A stretch of DNA of 64,000 bases, from the NCBI GenBank assembly GCA_944989445.1, contig CALYLW010000016.1, positions 130,476 to 194,475 of the forward strand, written 5' to 3'. Below, one piece after another: positions 12,601 through 25,100 of the stretch. Below the pieces are notes generated by a model. It was not told the DNA's origin and did not search any database. It saw only the letters and a program-made list of their open reading frames with translations. This stretch comes from Ampullaceana balthica. Its lineage: Eukaryota; Mollusca; Gastropoda; Lymnaeidae. The number at the start of each line of letters is the position of its first letter. The first letter of the stretch is position 1. A program made the position numbers and the translations under genes.

Positions 12601-15600
12601 TCCAGTGCTTATGTCATATGACATAATATACGTTTCCTCTAAATTAACTAGTAATCTGATAAAAGCAAAACCATTTAGAACTACAATGTGCAAGAAAATA
12701 TAACTAAATAGTATAAATAAGTAATAATTACAAAACAACGAAAGTTGTTAAAGTCATTTAACCCAGATGCATTATATATCATCGAATGCGGTAGCTCATG
12801 GTGTCACCCCCTCACAATTTACCCCCATAGGTCTCCTCCGAGTCTGCCAGTGCCTAATAACAGGAAGATACATAATTTTACACTTTGGTGTCGCCCCTTG
12901 TGATGGTGTCACCCGGTGGGGTCCGCACCAATGTTCCCTCTAAGGTTCGTTGATTCGTATGCAAAGTAAAAAAAAGTCGTGAGCAAAGTTGCACAGAACC
13001 CATTTTTTGGTGCAATACTACACAATTTGCTGCGTGGTTATTCTAAACCTCTGCGCGGCGTCGGCACCCCCCTTCTGACGCCTCAGATTTGACCAATGTT
13101 TTATAAGTCTGTTTATAGCATGATGGAAAGCTGTGCTTATTTGAAGCTAAATAACACCGATAGTAATAAATAGTATTAAATAGTAATAAAAACCTTCCGT
13201 TTGTAGCTTTGATTCTATTTGTATACACAATAATTGTCTACACTGCATCATTCCTACATCCTAAATCTCCAACAATCACGTAATAAAGTCGGAATCTAAA
13301 CGTGATAAAAATCATTTTTGTATAAAATTCGTACACAAACTTCGTGACAACCACGGGTTTCATACCTTTTAAAAAAACAAAACAAACAACAAAAAAAATT
13401 TTTTTTAAAAATAAATTAATATTTTAATAATATTACAATGAAAAGATTACGGTATAGAAACACTCACTTCTAGTGCAGTTGTATCCATACATGCCCCTAG
13501 TATCACAAGTAAAAAAACACTTTCCTGTATCTGGATTACAGTTAGAGGCTATCGGAGTAGTCCCTGAAACAGAGTCAGATGTTCTCAGTTTGTGAAACAA
13601 AAGGCACCTTCATAGGTTCATATACAATTTAAAACGAGGTAGAAGAAATTATTATTTTAGACGAATATATAACTTACAGTTTATGGATGTTTCAGAAATT
13701 AAAAAAAATAAGAAATAGATACATTTATGGAAAATAAAAATTTATTAATGGGCCAACAAGTGGATCAGATTAACCCATAAACACGTTTAATAATAGATTA
13801 GTCTAATTAAATTTCTATAATATATTTTTTTTTAAAATTCGATGAACTTCAATAAAACAATGCGTGTGACAGATATGCCTGTTTTATTCTAGGCACAAAC
13901 CCAAACCTTTGGAATTAACTACAATTCCCTAACTACAAACTTGAACTTTAGCCGTTTTTCAAGTTACCTGAGCGGTAAACAGAAACCACGTGAGTTGGTT
14001 TTGGGTTCACTGTGGGGAAAAAAATAACATAAAGAATTTCTTTCAACAATATTCGACCCCCCCCCTCCCCCACACACTTTTTTTCAAAGGTTTAACGTAT
14101 AAAGAGAAAGATTTACGATTATTTTTAAAAACGATATTTTTCTCCTTTGCATTTAACGCAGACTTGTGCAAGAGGCAATCCATGGATGCTGCAAGGACAT
14201 TTTATCTTATCTATACAGACGCCCCTTCTATGCAGAAGATAGTTGCGTCCACAGACCATGACAGATGATCTGTTGGCAAGTGATGCAGCGTTCACAGGCC
14301 ACGGCTTTGTGGGTTCCACGCATTACCCAGCCGCCTAACTACATGTAGTGTTAGGTACCCATTCGGAGCGCGGTGACTCAGGGACGCCCTAGGCCCCGGG
14401 AACAAACCCTTGCCTTCACACGGATTCGAACCCGTGACCATCGGTACGACAGTCCAGTGCGCTGCCACTCGACCACCGCGTCCCCTTTTGCCCGACTTTA
14501 CCACGTCATTAGTTTTATAGTGCTTATAATTGCGTCTATACAATCGTTAGAGATAGGAATTAATTGCATATAAGAAACATGTCCACTTCAAGTATTCCTC
14601 TAGCGCATTTTGCAGAACTTATATCACATTGGCCCAAACACATCAATATACCGATAATTAACATACAAGTCCTAAACATGAGGAGCTTTTTTTTTGCTTT
14701 TTGTTTTGTTTGTTTGTTGTTTTTTTGTCTTTAATATTTTGTTTGATTTTCCTATATTTACAAATGGACAAGAAAAATTTTGTTTTATCTCTGTCGCAAC
14801 ACAAAAATATCTGCGTGGAGGAGGAGGGAGCATTTGACATTTTCATTTTCTAAAGCTTGGTTGGGGGCATGCCTACTTGAGATCATTTTATCAGAAAATT
14901 GGACACAAACTTAAGGACATGAAAAATGAGCCCATCGACTGTATTATGGCAAAACTGAGATTATTTGATCGACTGACATAATATGACTGAGATAATATGC
15001 CTGACTGAGGTAATATGAATGACAAAAACTTATATTACCTGTAGAGTGCGTATCGATGATTTCACCTGTAGAATAAAAAAAATAAAAAATAAAAAAACAA
15101 ACAAACAAAAACAAAAAAAAACATCAAAAAACAAAACAAGACACGAACCCCCCCCCAAAAAAAAACAAAAACAAAAAAAAACATAAAAAAACAAAAAAAA
15201 ACAAAAAAAAACAAAGAACTTTAAAAATCTGTTAGCATTTTCAGATTTCAGTTAAAATTTTAGGGACTTAACTAATAATTATCGACAAACCACAGCGTGA
15301 AATGCAATAGTAAAGCTAATTTAGTGAGAGATTCACGGAGACGGTAATTATAAAACACAATTTTAACTTTATTTATTTTTAATTAAGAACTAAGCATGAA
15401 ATTCATTGGTGATATAATTTACTTCATATATAAATAAATAACATGAATTTTGTGATATATAATTAACAGTAAATACTATCGTGTACACTATTTAGGAATT
15501 CGGCTGCGAACACATGACGGCACTATGGGAGCCTATGGAGCCTAAATGAATAGTTTTATTTACCATCAACATCCTCGTCTATTTTGCCGTCAAAGTCATT

Positions 15601-18600
15601 ATCTGTGAGAAATAAAAAAAAATTATAAAAAAAATCATTGAAACAATTTAAGCGCACGCAGAATATATCAATATTATAAATATTTTAATTTTTAATTTAT
15701 TTATTTATGTTTTATGGTGGGTGGGGGGAGGGGGGTGGCAAACTATCAAGTCTTAATTACCAATGAAACTTGATTTGTCATTGTGGTATGTAAACCTGAG
15801 TCTTTCCAACACTGCTTCTTACACATTGGAAAGTGCATTTGTGGATTTGTTAAACCAGGTCAATATATTACATGTTTCGTGGGATGTCCAATATTTACTT
15901 CTTTAAATAGTAATATAAAAATTGTTATCGTGGAATGAAGGTATATTGGACTAGTTTAATATTACACAAATATTTGTTTTCTTTGTTTATTTGTGCGAAA
16001 AAACTGCACACACACAAAAAAAAAGAAATATTTAAAAAATAATAATGTTTCAACTCCCACATACAGCAGTCTATTGTGTTGTGGTCTAGTAATGGCCCAC
16101 ATACAGCAGTCTATTGTGTTGTGGTCTAGTAGTGGCCCACATACAGCAGTCTATTGTGTTGTGGTCTAGTAGTGGCCCACATACAGCAGTCTACAGTGTT
16201 GTGGTCTAGTAGTGGCCCACATACAGCAGTCTATTGTGTTGTGGTCTAGTAGTGGCCCACATACAGCAGTCTACAGTGTTGTGGTCTAGTTAGGGCCCAC
16301 ATACAGCAGTCTACAGTGTTGTGGTCTAGTAATGGCCCACATACAGCAGTCTACAGTGTTGTGGTCTAGAAGTGGCCCACATACAGCAGTCTACAGTGTT
16401 GTGGTCTAGTAGTGGCCCACATACAGCAGTCTATTGTGTTGTAGTCTAGTAGTGGCCAACATACAGCAGTCTACAGTGTTGTGGACTAGTAATGGCCCAC
16501 ATTCAGCAGTCTACAGTGTTGTGGTCTAGTAATGGCCCACATACAGCAGTCTACAGTGTTGTGGTCTAATAATGGCCCACATTCAGCAGTCTACAGTGTT
16601 GTGGTCTAGTAATGGCCCACATACAGCAGTCTACAGTGTTGTGGTCTAGTAATGGCCCACATTCAGCAGTCTACAGTGTTGTGGTCTAGTAATGGCCCAC
16701 ATACAGCAGTCTACAGTGTTGTGGTCTAGTAATGGCCCACATACAGCAGTCTACAGTGTTGTGGTCTAGTAATGGCCCACATACAGCAGTATACAGTGTT
16801 GTGATCTAGTAATGGCCCACATACAGCAGTCTACAGTGTTGTGGTCTAGTAATGGCCCACATACAGCAGTATACAGTGTTGTGGTCTAGTAATGGCCCAC
16901 ATACAGCAGTATACAGTGTTGTGGTCTAGTAATTGCCCACATACAGCAGTATACAGTGTTGTGGTCTAGTAATGGCCCACATACAGCAGTCTATTGTGTT
17001 GTGGTCCAGTTGTGGCCCACATACAGCAGTCTACTGTGTTGTGGGCTACTAGAAATACGGGACCCACCTATACCATCTTCGACCTCTTCGTCCACGAGAA
17101 CATCACAGTCGTTGTCTATACGATCTGCGACAACAACATCAGTTGGTTGACAGGGGGGCTGCAGAGAAAAGAAAAAATAATATATATAAAAATTATTTAG
17201 TTTAAATCTATTTTCAATAAAACAGGGAAACTATCAACATCTTAGGGAAACTTTTGTTTATTCACACATGTGGTATCATTTCTAGAAGCTTATGCACCTG
17301 CAATGAGTAATTAAAGCATACTATTATTTCTTGTATTAACAACTATTTTGTAAGTCTAACATTCCAGCAATCTAACATTCTTGTAATCTAACACTCCAGC
17401 AATCTAATAATCCCTTAGAATAACATTCCATAATTTTAATATTCCCATAGTCTAACAATCCAGCAATCTAACATTTATGTAGTCTAACATTCCAGCAATC
17501 TTATATTCCCGTAGTCTAACAATCCAGCAATGTTATGTTCCTATAATCTAACATTCCCGTAGTTTACCATCCCCGGAGTCTAACAATCCCGTAGTCTGCT
17601 TCCCAAATGAGTCATGTAACCGACCCCCGCCGAAAGCCCAATGAGATAACAACCGAATTGTTCCTTGTTATCCAGGTAGACGACATGACTCCTTGTTGTG
17701 GCGGAGCTGGCTATCAACAGGCATCCGGTGTACCACGAGGGCTTACCGAGAACTTTATCATAGTTCAATCTGTAAATACCAAGCCAGAACTTTGTTCAAT
17801 CTGTAAATACCAAGCCAGAACTTTGTTCAATCTGTAAATACCAAGCCAGAACTTTGTTCAATCTATAAATACCAAACCAGAACTTTGTTCAATCTGTAAA
17901 TACCAAGCCAGAACTTTGTTCAATCTATAAATACCAAGCCAGAACTTTGTTCAATCTATTAATACCAAACCAGAAGTTTGTTCAATCTATAAATACCAAG
18001 CCAGAACTTTGTTCAATCTATACATACCAAACCAGAAGTTTGTTCAATCTGTAAATACCAAGCCAGAACATTGTTCAATCTGTAAATATCAAACCAGAAC
18101 TTTGTTCAATATGTAAATACCAAGCAAGAACATTGTTCAATCTTTAATTATCAAACCAGAACTTTGTTCAATATGTAAATACCAGACCAGAACTTTGATC
18201 AATCTGTAAATAACAAACTAGAAGTTTGTTCAATGTGTAAATACCAAGCCAGAACTTTGTTCAATATGTAAATACCAAGCCAGAACTTTGTTCAATCTGT
18301 AAATATCAAACCAGAACTTTGTTCAATATGTAAATACCAAATCAGAACTTTGTTTAATCTAAAAAATACCAAACTAGAACTTTGTTTAATCTAAAAAATA
18401 CCAAGCCAGAACTTTGTTCAATCTGTAAATACCAAACCAGAACTTTGTTCAATATGTAAATACCAAATCAGAACTTTGTTTAATCTAAAAAATACCAAAC
18501 TAGAACTTTGTTTAATCTGAAAAAAAAATATAAAAAAATGTTTTTATTTAAAGGATGCGCTTTTATTTACATATAGAAAGTGCACTAAAAAGAAGAAAAT

Positions 18601-19123
18601 AAAATTTTTATATGATAACATGTGAAATCTGTGAACCTATCCACTGCACATAAAAGCGTGGGGCACCCATCACAACTCATTTCTCTTTGCAACGATTCTT
18701 TTGCATATAGATAAATACTTTAAATTATTATGAAAGTAGCATGTATATGATCAAAGTTTTGAAACTTTTAATGTTTATTAATATTCATGCAAATGTGTTT
18801 TTATGTTTCGCAGCGTTGTGCATGATAGAGGGTTGTGATGAGCGCCCCACGTTTTGATGTGCAGTGGATAGGTTCACGGATTTCACCTGTTATTATAGAA
18901 CAATTTTATTTTATCCTTTTTAGTGTACTTTCTATATGTAAATAAAAGCAAGTCCTTTTTAAAAAAATATTTTAAAAATATTTTATTATCTACTTTTTAG
19001 TATCAAAATATTTAAAATCGTATTTTGGAACTTATCAATTCAATTTAATTAGTTAAATTTCATTGTCAATAACTTAAATGTGATAGTGGTAAAAAGATAT
19101 ATTATTAATTACAAATTTATATA

Positions 19124-19196
<73 letters not shown>

Positions 19197-22100
19197 AACA
19201 GTTTCCCCAACTGAAAATTAAACCGCGTACCTCTAGGTCGTCAATCGATCAGACTAACAATTCGACCAGCAAGGCATATCGAATTTCGTTCATTTAAAGT
19301 TATTATAAAAACTCTTTACAATCTACTTCTGACGTCAACACATTGAAATTATTGTCTCCCTCTAGGGCAAAGTGAGGTGTGGTTCATTGGTGAGTGATAA
19401 TATAGACATAGACATAAACTAAAAATGCATTAATTTAATCATGGTACAATTAATCGATCTGAAATTTTGATACAATGCATTGTCATCCAAGATCTATCTG
19501 TATTAACATTTTGAGATCTCTAGGACCATCATAAGTGGTTTAATTTTACATTACAAGATTTGGCGGATGGATGGATGGAAAATACAACATACAAACGGTG
19601 TGACTTAAATAAAAGCGTACAATACAAAACCAGAACTTTGTTCAAACTGAAAATACCGAACTAGAACTTTACCATAGATTAATCTGAAAATAATAACTCA
19701 GAACTTTACTATAATTGAATCTGTTAATACCAACTAACAATTTAAAAGAATTCAGTGTGAAAATATAAAACGATATTTAAAAAAATCCTTTATAGTTATA
19801 TTAACTCGTGGCGTCTGCTTGAATGCCGTCAAAACGTTGAATCGATTTTTAAGCCACTTCCTCGTAAGCTAGCGAGCTGAAAATTTGCAGACAGACTCAT
19901 GCCGTGATCAAAATAATGTATCAAAATTTCAGATCGATCGAATGTTCTGTAATTAAATTAATACATGTTCATATTATCTCTATGTAGCATGTTAATTTTT
20001 GTGTTCGAGTGTCGCGGTGTGTATTATATTGAACAATCTTTTCTGTTCCGCTTTGCGGTGCGTATTATATTGACAATACTTAAAAAAAAATATATTCCCG
20101 AACGGTGCGCATTATATTAAAAATGTTTTACCAGACATAACTAAAATGTTTGATTTTTATTGTCTTGCGCTGCGTAGTATAGTGAACATTCTTTTAGTTA
20201 TGTCTCGTATATAAAGGATTTTTGTCAAAGACTTTGTTTATTACTTTTTTTTTATTACTATAGTTAAGTCAGAAAATGACACCAACGTTTATCACTTAAA
20301 AGGTATATCTAGAAAATATTTAATACAAGATTTTTTAAAAATTGTTGACGTTAAATTTGCATGATTGGTTCTTTACCTAAAAAATTGTAAGTGAAATCCC
20401 CCACCAACTGGGCCCTTAAACCATAAAAAAATAAAATTGTAACACTAATAATAAAATCAAAAGTTTTGAAATAAAATATGTAAACGATGACACAAGAGAG
20501 AAAGAAAGTGTGCAATAAGCTAACACAACACCAAGTTTGACGGCAACTTGCTGGGAAGCCTGGACATCCTGCAGGCCCAATTGTACCATCGTAGTTTTGG
20601 CATGTCGTACTAATAGGTAGAGGTACTGGGTTTCTGCGATATCTGTTATTGATACGTCGCTGAAAACGGACACGGATTTAAGTTCATATCATTAAGTATT
20701 ATAGATGAAACACTATATAGAAATGTTGCATATGAAGGTCCTACTTTCATTCAATATATGTTGTCAAGACCAAAGTCATGATTTCCATAACTCACTGATA
20801 AATCTTTATCTTATATAGCAAATTGAAAAACGCTGGAAAAAGTTCACATCCCTATTTTCAAAGAGCGTAGAATCAGTCTAATTGGTGAGACAGTCACGCA
20901 CTGGACATGACTTATTTTAATGCAAGGAGAGGGAAAAAAGATTGTGTTCAATAATTATCTTTGCGCTTTTATTTTTTTTTCTTGCAAGATTTGTACTATT
21001 GAAGCATAGTTTTACTTAAAATAGATTTCGAACTCTAATTGTTCTTTTTCGACATATTCTAGATTTCTAATTATTACTTTCACAACGATAAAATATATTA
21101 TTTTTAACAACCCTCATAAACAATAATTTTTAAAAATCACTTTTAGTGACTTTCTGCATCATTAAAAAATCAATAAATAAAAAAAGTAAATTAAATAATA
21201 ATAATGATAAATAATATATAAATTAAAAAAAAACATCACGCACATAAAAGGGTGCTGCTAACGTTGTTTAAGATGACATATTTTAGGCAGCAAGACAGAT
21301 AGGCTACAATGTTAAAGATGTAGTGTAACGCTTAAACGATATCTTCAACTAAAGAAAGCCGCCTGATGATATTTACATATTTACTAAATGCTGAACCTTT
21401 CCACTTGAAATTTAACATTTGAAACATAAACTAAGTTTTAAAATTTTCTTCGACGTATCAAAGTTAAGCAAAAGTAATTAATCTCTGATACGGGTGTTGT
21501 TTCTATCGCTGCAACTTTTTAATAATATATCCCATTACCTAAAGCATCCGAATCTTTACCTAAAGTAGTAGGCAGTATAAACAAGTTCTGTAAGGACCAG
21601 CAGGGTCAAAGAAGGATCCCCGATACTAGAGTCGGGTGATGCGTCCCGACATGCACTGGGCTGCTGAAGGATGGCTTGAATGGGTCTGTTGCTAATTAGT
21701 AGCGAGCTGTTACTGGTTAAGAGAATCTGTAGAAATTCGTACGAGATAATTAATCACTTGTTGTTAAAATATATATTCTACCTAAGTAATGACAATTTGA
21801 GAAGAATAATGGAGGAATGTTGTTGTTTTGTTTTGTTTTTTGGAAAAGGGTGGGGGGGGGGAAGGGGGTAATATAATAATATGGAAATGGTTTGGCTGGT
21901 CGGACAACGAAGTACGACAGATACAACATGACCAACATTTGTGATGAAAGGTGAATCCGATAACACATATCAATATATCAATACTCCTATTAAGGTATGA
22001 AGACTTTTGTATGTAGAGTTTGTCTTTGGAAATCAGTCAGCACAATTATTTTATTTCAATATATCATGCCTTCACACATTAATTTTTTTTTCTTTCGTAA

Positions 22101-25100
22101 GCAATTTCCTTATTTATATAATTACTATAAAAGCGTGTTTTATTAATCTTCTTGATCAACCTAGTCTTGAAATTCCCTTAACAACAATTGTATCTGATAA
22201 GCGCCTGGTATTTTAAATATAAATGCTTACTTAGAAAATTAAATAAAGAAAAACTGTTCATATCCATTGAATACAGAAAAGCTGGTTCACACACAATCAA
22301 AAAATAAAAATTGTTTCACACACATCCAGAGAGTTAACATTTTTCACACACATTCAAGGTGTTATAATTGTTTCACATACAGTCAAAGTGCAAAATTATC
22401 AATAGCATTAGACATCTAAAGCTTATTCTATTTCTATTCACAAACATATAATAAAGAAGAGCACGTTCACAAAATTCAACACAGAAAACGATGTCCACTG
22501 TAAGACTCTCACAGATTTGAAAGATCCTTCAAAGGGCAGGTAAATCTCTATGACCAGCGAATCTGTGATGAACAGTTTGACAGTGGTGTTGGTCTGGATG
22601 GACATGACAAAAATAAATCCCTTTGATGGTCCTTGTCTCAGACCTATCATGATGTACTCAAGTCCGAATGGATTGGCTGGCATTAGCATTTCTGATGATG
22701 AGTCGGAAATAAAAAAAATATAGTTAGTGAAATCCTACAATGAAGCTTTAGGATATATTTTTGGTCTGATAAAATCCCAATAATTTGAAAACACGTATGG
22801 TTTAACATAGACCCAACTTTGTTCTTTAAAAAAAAATACATAATTTTTTTTTAAATTAAAAAATTGCCACATTTTTTTATTGTCGGTTTTTCAGCTTACT
22901 AATTTTTATAGAATAATTTGTAAGAGCTTAAGGGACAATATAATGCACAATTTTTGTAGAGGAAACGTAAATGCTTTATTACGACTTAAAAGGGGAAGAA
23001 AAGTATTTTTATACATTTCCATTGTTTATGGCAGGAGGTTTGCCATTGAAGTCATTAATATCATACAATTTGGCTTCTTTGTGTTTTTCACGGGAAAATT
23101 GTCCGATATTTTGTGTCAGTCCTCTATGAACGCTATCTTAAATTTAAGCATAGTGATACTAATCTTAAAATATGATGCATGCATATAATGAAGTTTTGGA
23201 AAGTAAACATTGGCATTAGCTAATTATAATGAACATTTCTTCACTTCTTTGCTAATATAAGTGCCAGTTTTAGCGCGAAATAAAGCACCACCTGTGTAAT
23301 TATGCAAGGCCATATTTTTTAAAATACCAAAACTGATAATAATAAAAATTTATTCCAAGATTAGAATGCCTAGGTCGGGTTCTAAACTTCTAAAAAAACC
23401 GAAAAATAATAAAAAAAGATCAAAACCCTTATCGGTGTTGCAATTGTTGATGGTGAAGTACAAATTAAAAAGTAGTAATTAAATAAATCATTTGATCAGT
23501 AAGCAGGGGTGTAGTCCTTAAAAAAAAGAGGTGGGAGGGCTCTTTTTTTCACATTTTCACTTGGCGTATTTTTCTCAAAGGTAACGCCGGAAAGCCTGAA
23601 ATGGATTGAAGTTAATTGAAATTGCAAGTCTTCCCTGCCAACAAAGGTGGGAGGGTGAAGCCCTCTCGCGCCGACGCCCACTACACCACTGTCATAAAGT
23701 GAGTCCTAGCTTATTATTTATAATTATTCTTATATTTTTAAACTGTATTTAACTTAAGTTTTAAAAAAATAACAATGAATTCTACTGAATTAGTTGAATA
23801 TCCAGTAGCGTAACAAGGCATTTTCCCCAACTGTGTAAATTTGTTTATATTAATTTAACCTCCTACCTGGCAGCCCTAAAATACAGCTAAGTCATCCTAT
23901 ATTATATAACAATAATGTTGTGTTAAGTTGTTTAATGTGTCACCTGCGGCTATCTCAGAAGGAACGACCTTCTTGTCACACAACCCCGTCTCCATGTGTG
24001 TGAAACAGTCGCCGCTGATCACACCCACCGGTGACTGTGACGTCACTTTTGTGCCTGATATACAACAAAAATTAAAGAAATGAATTTTTTTTATTGGTCA
24101 AGGGGTTCCCTTTTGTATTATTTAGTAAAATTAGAAAAAATTCATATTTAAAATGAAATGACCGGTTGTTTTTTAAAATTCTTTTTAAAAACGCTTTTTA
24201 AAAAAAAGAAATAATATTGAAGTAGAATATATTCCCCTATGTTTTTTTCGTTGAATCACAAGCTATCGCCCAGACCCTTTTTTAATGTTATGATAGTCTT
24301 TAGAATTGACAAAACTATCAAAATTAGCAATCAGGAGTTTTATGTTTCTCTGTAAGATGATACAATTATCTTCGAGTCCAGTTTAGTTCTCACCAGTTAT
24401 TCCCGAAGGATTGACGTCTGTGCAGAAGTCAAATGTAACGGAAGTAAGCCTGGTGGGGAGGAAGGAATTCTTTGGTATTAAAATAATATTTTAAACTTTT
24501 TATTACATCATCATTGTTATTTGTAATAATTGAAAATGATTGATATCGCATATAAAATGGTTCCCATGCAAGTTTAAAAGGTTACGACCATTTGATAAAT
24601 AAATAGATTTACAGTGGAAGAGGTTCCGAAATGATATCTCCATCCTTGTACGTTTTCTTCCTGTGATGATAAGCGCTTTGCTTGTCTATTGTGTGAAATG
24701 TCACTTTTATCTCCGTGTCTTCATCTGATACCACCTGGAAAATTGGTTTGTATCTAGAAATAATCGTTAAAATAAATTGATAGAATGAACAGAGAGAAAC
24801 AATAAAAGGAATAGAATTTATAGATATAATAATTTGATTAAAATTAATTAAAATATATGATAATTGATAAAATATAAGGATGAATTAAAGACTGATCTTC
24901 AATGAAAACATGAAATGAACAGATTTATTGATTACTAAACTGAAATATTTATCTTCTACACCAAAAACACACATGTCCTCTAATATCAATTTGATACTCA
25001 CATGAATGACATGATGTAGTACAATTTCCCCCAAAACGACACGGGCACAGCGTTGAAGAGAGCGACTGATAACTTCCCATCAATGAGCAAGACATGGACG

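Noticed and set aside
16956..17200. Plus-strand ORFs of 64-68 aa
   Set aside because: They reflect the 40-bp minisatellite and the antisense of a gene A exon.
11778..18520. Possible CRISPR-like array (regular repeats of 31 and 40 bp)
   Set aside because: Repeats are directly adjacent with no unique spacers, and the context is an animal genome; these are minisatellites.
21750..21973. Three overlapping minus-strand ORFs with Pro/Phe-rich sequence
   Set aside because: They read through a G run and T-rich sequence, with no splice sites or homology to the paralogues.
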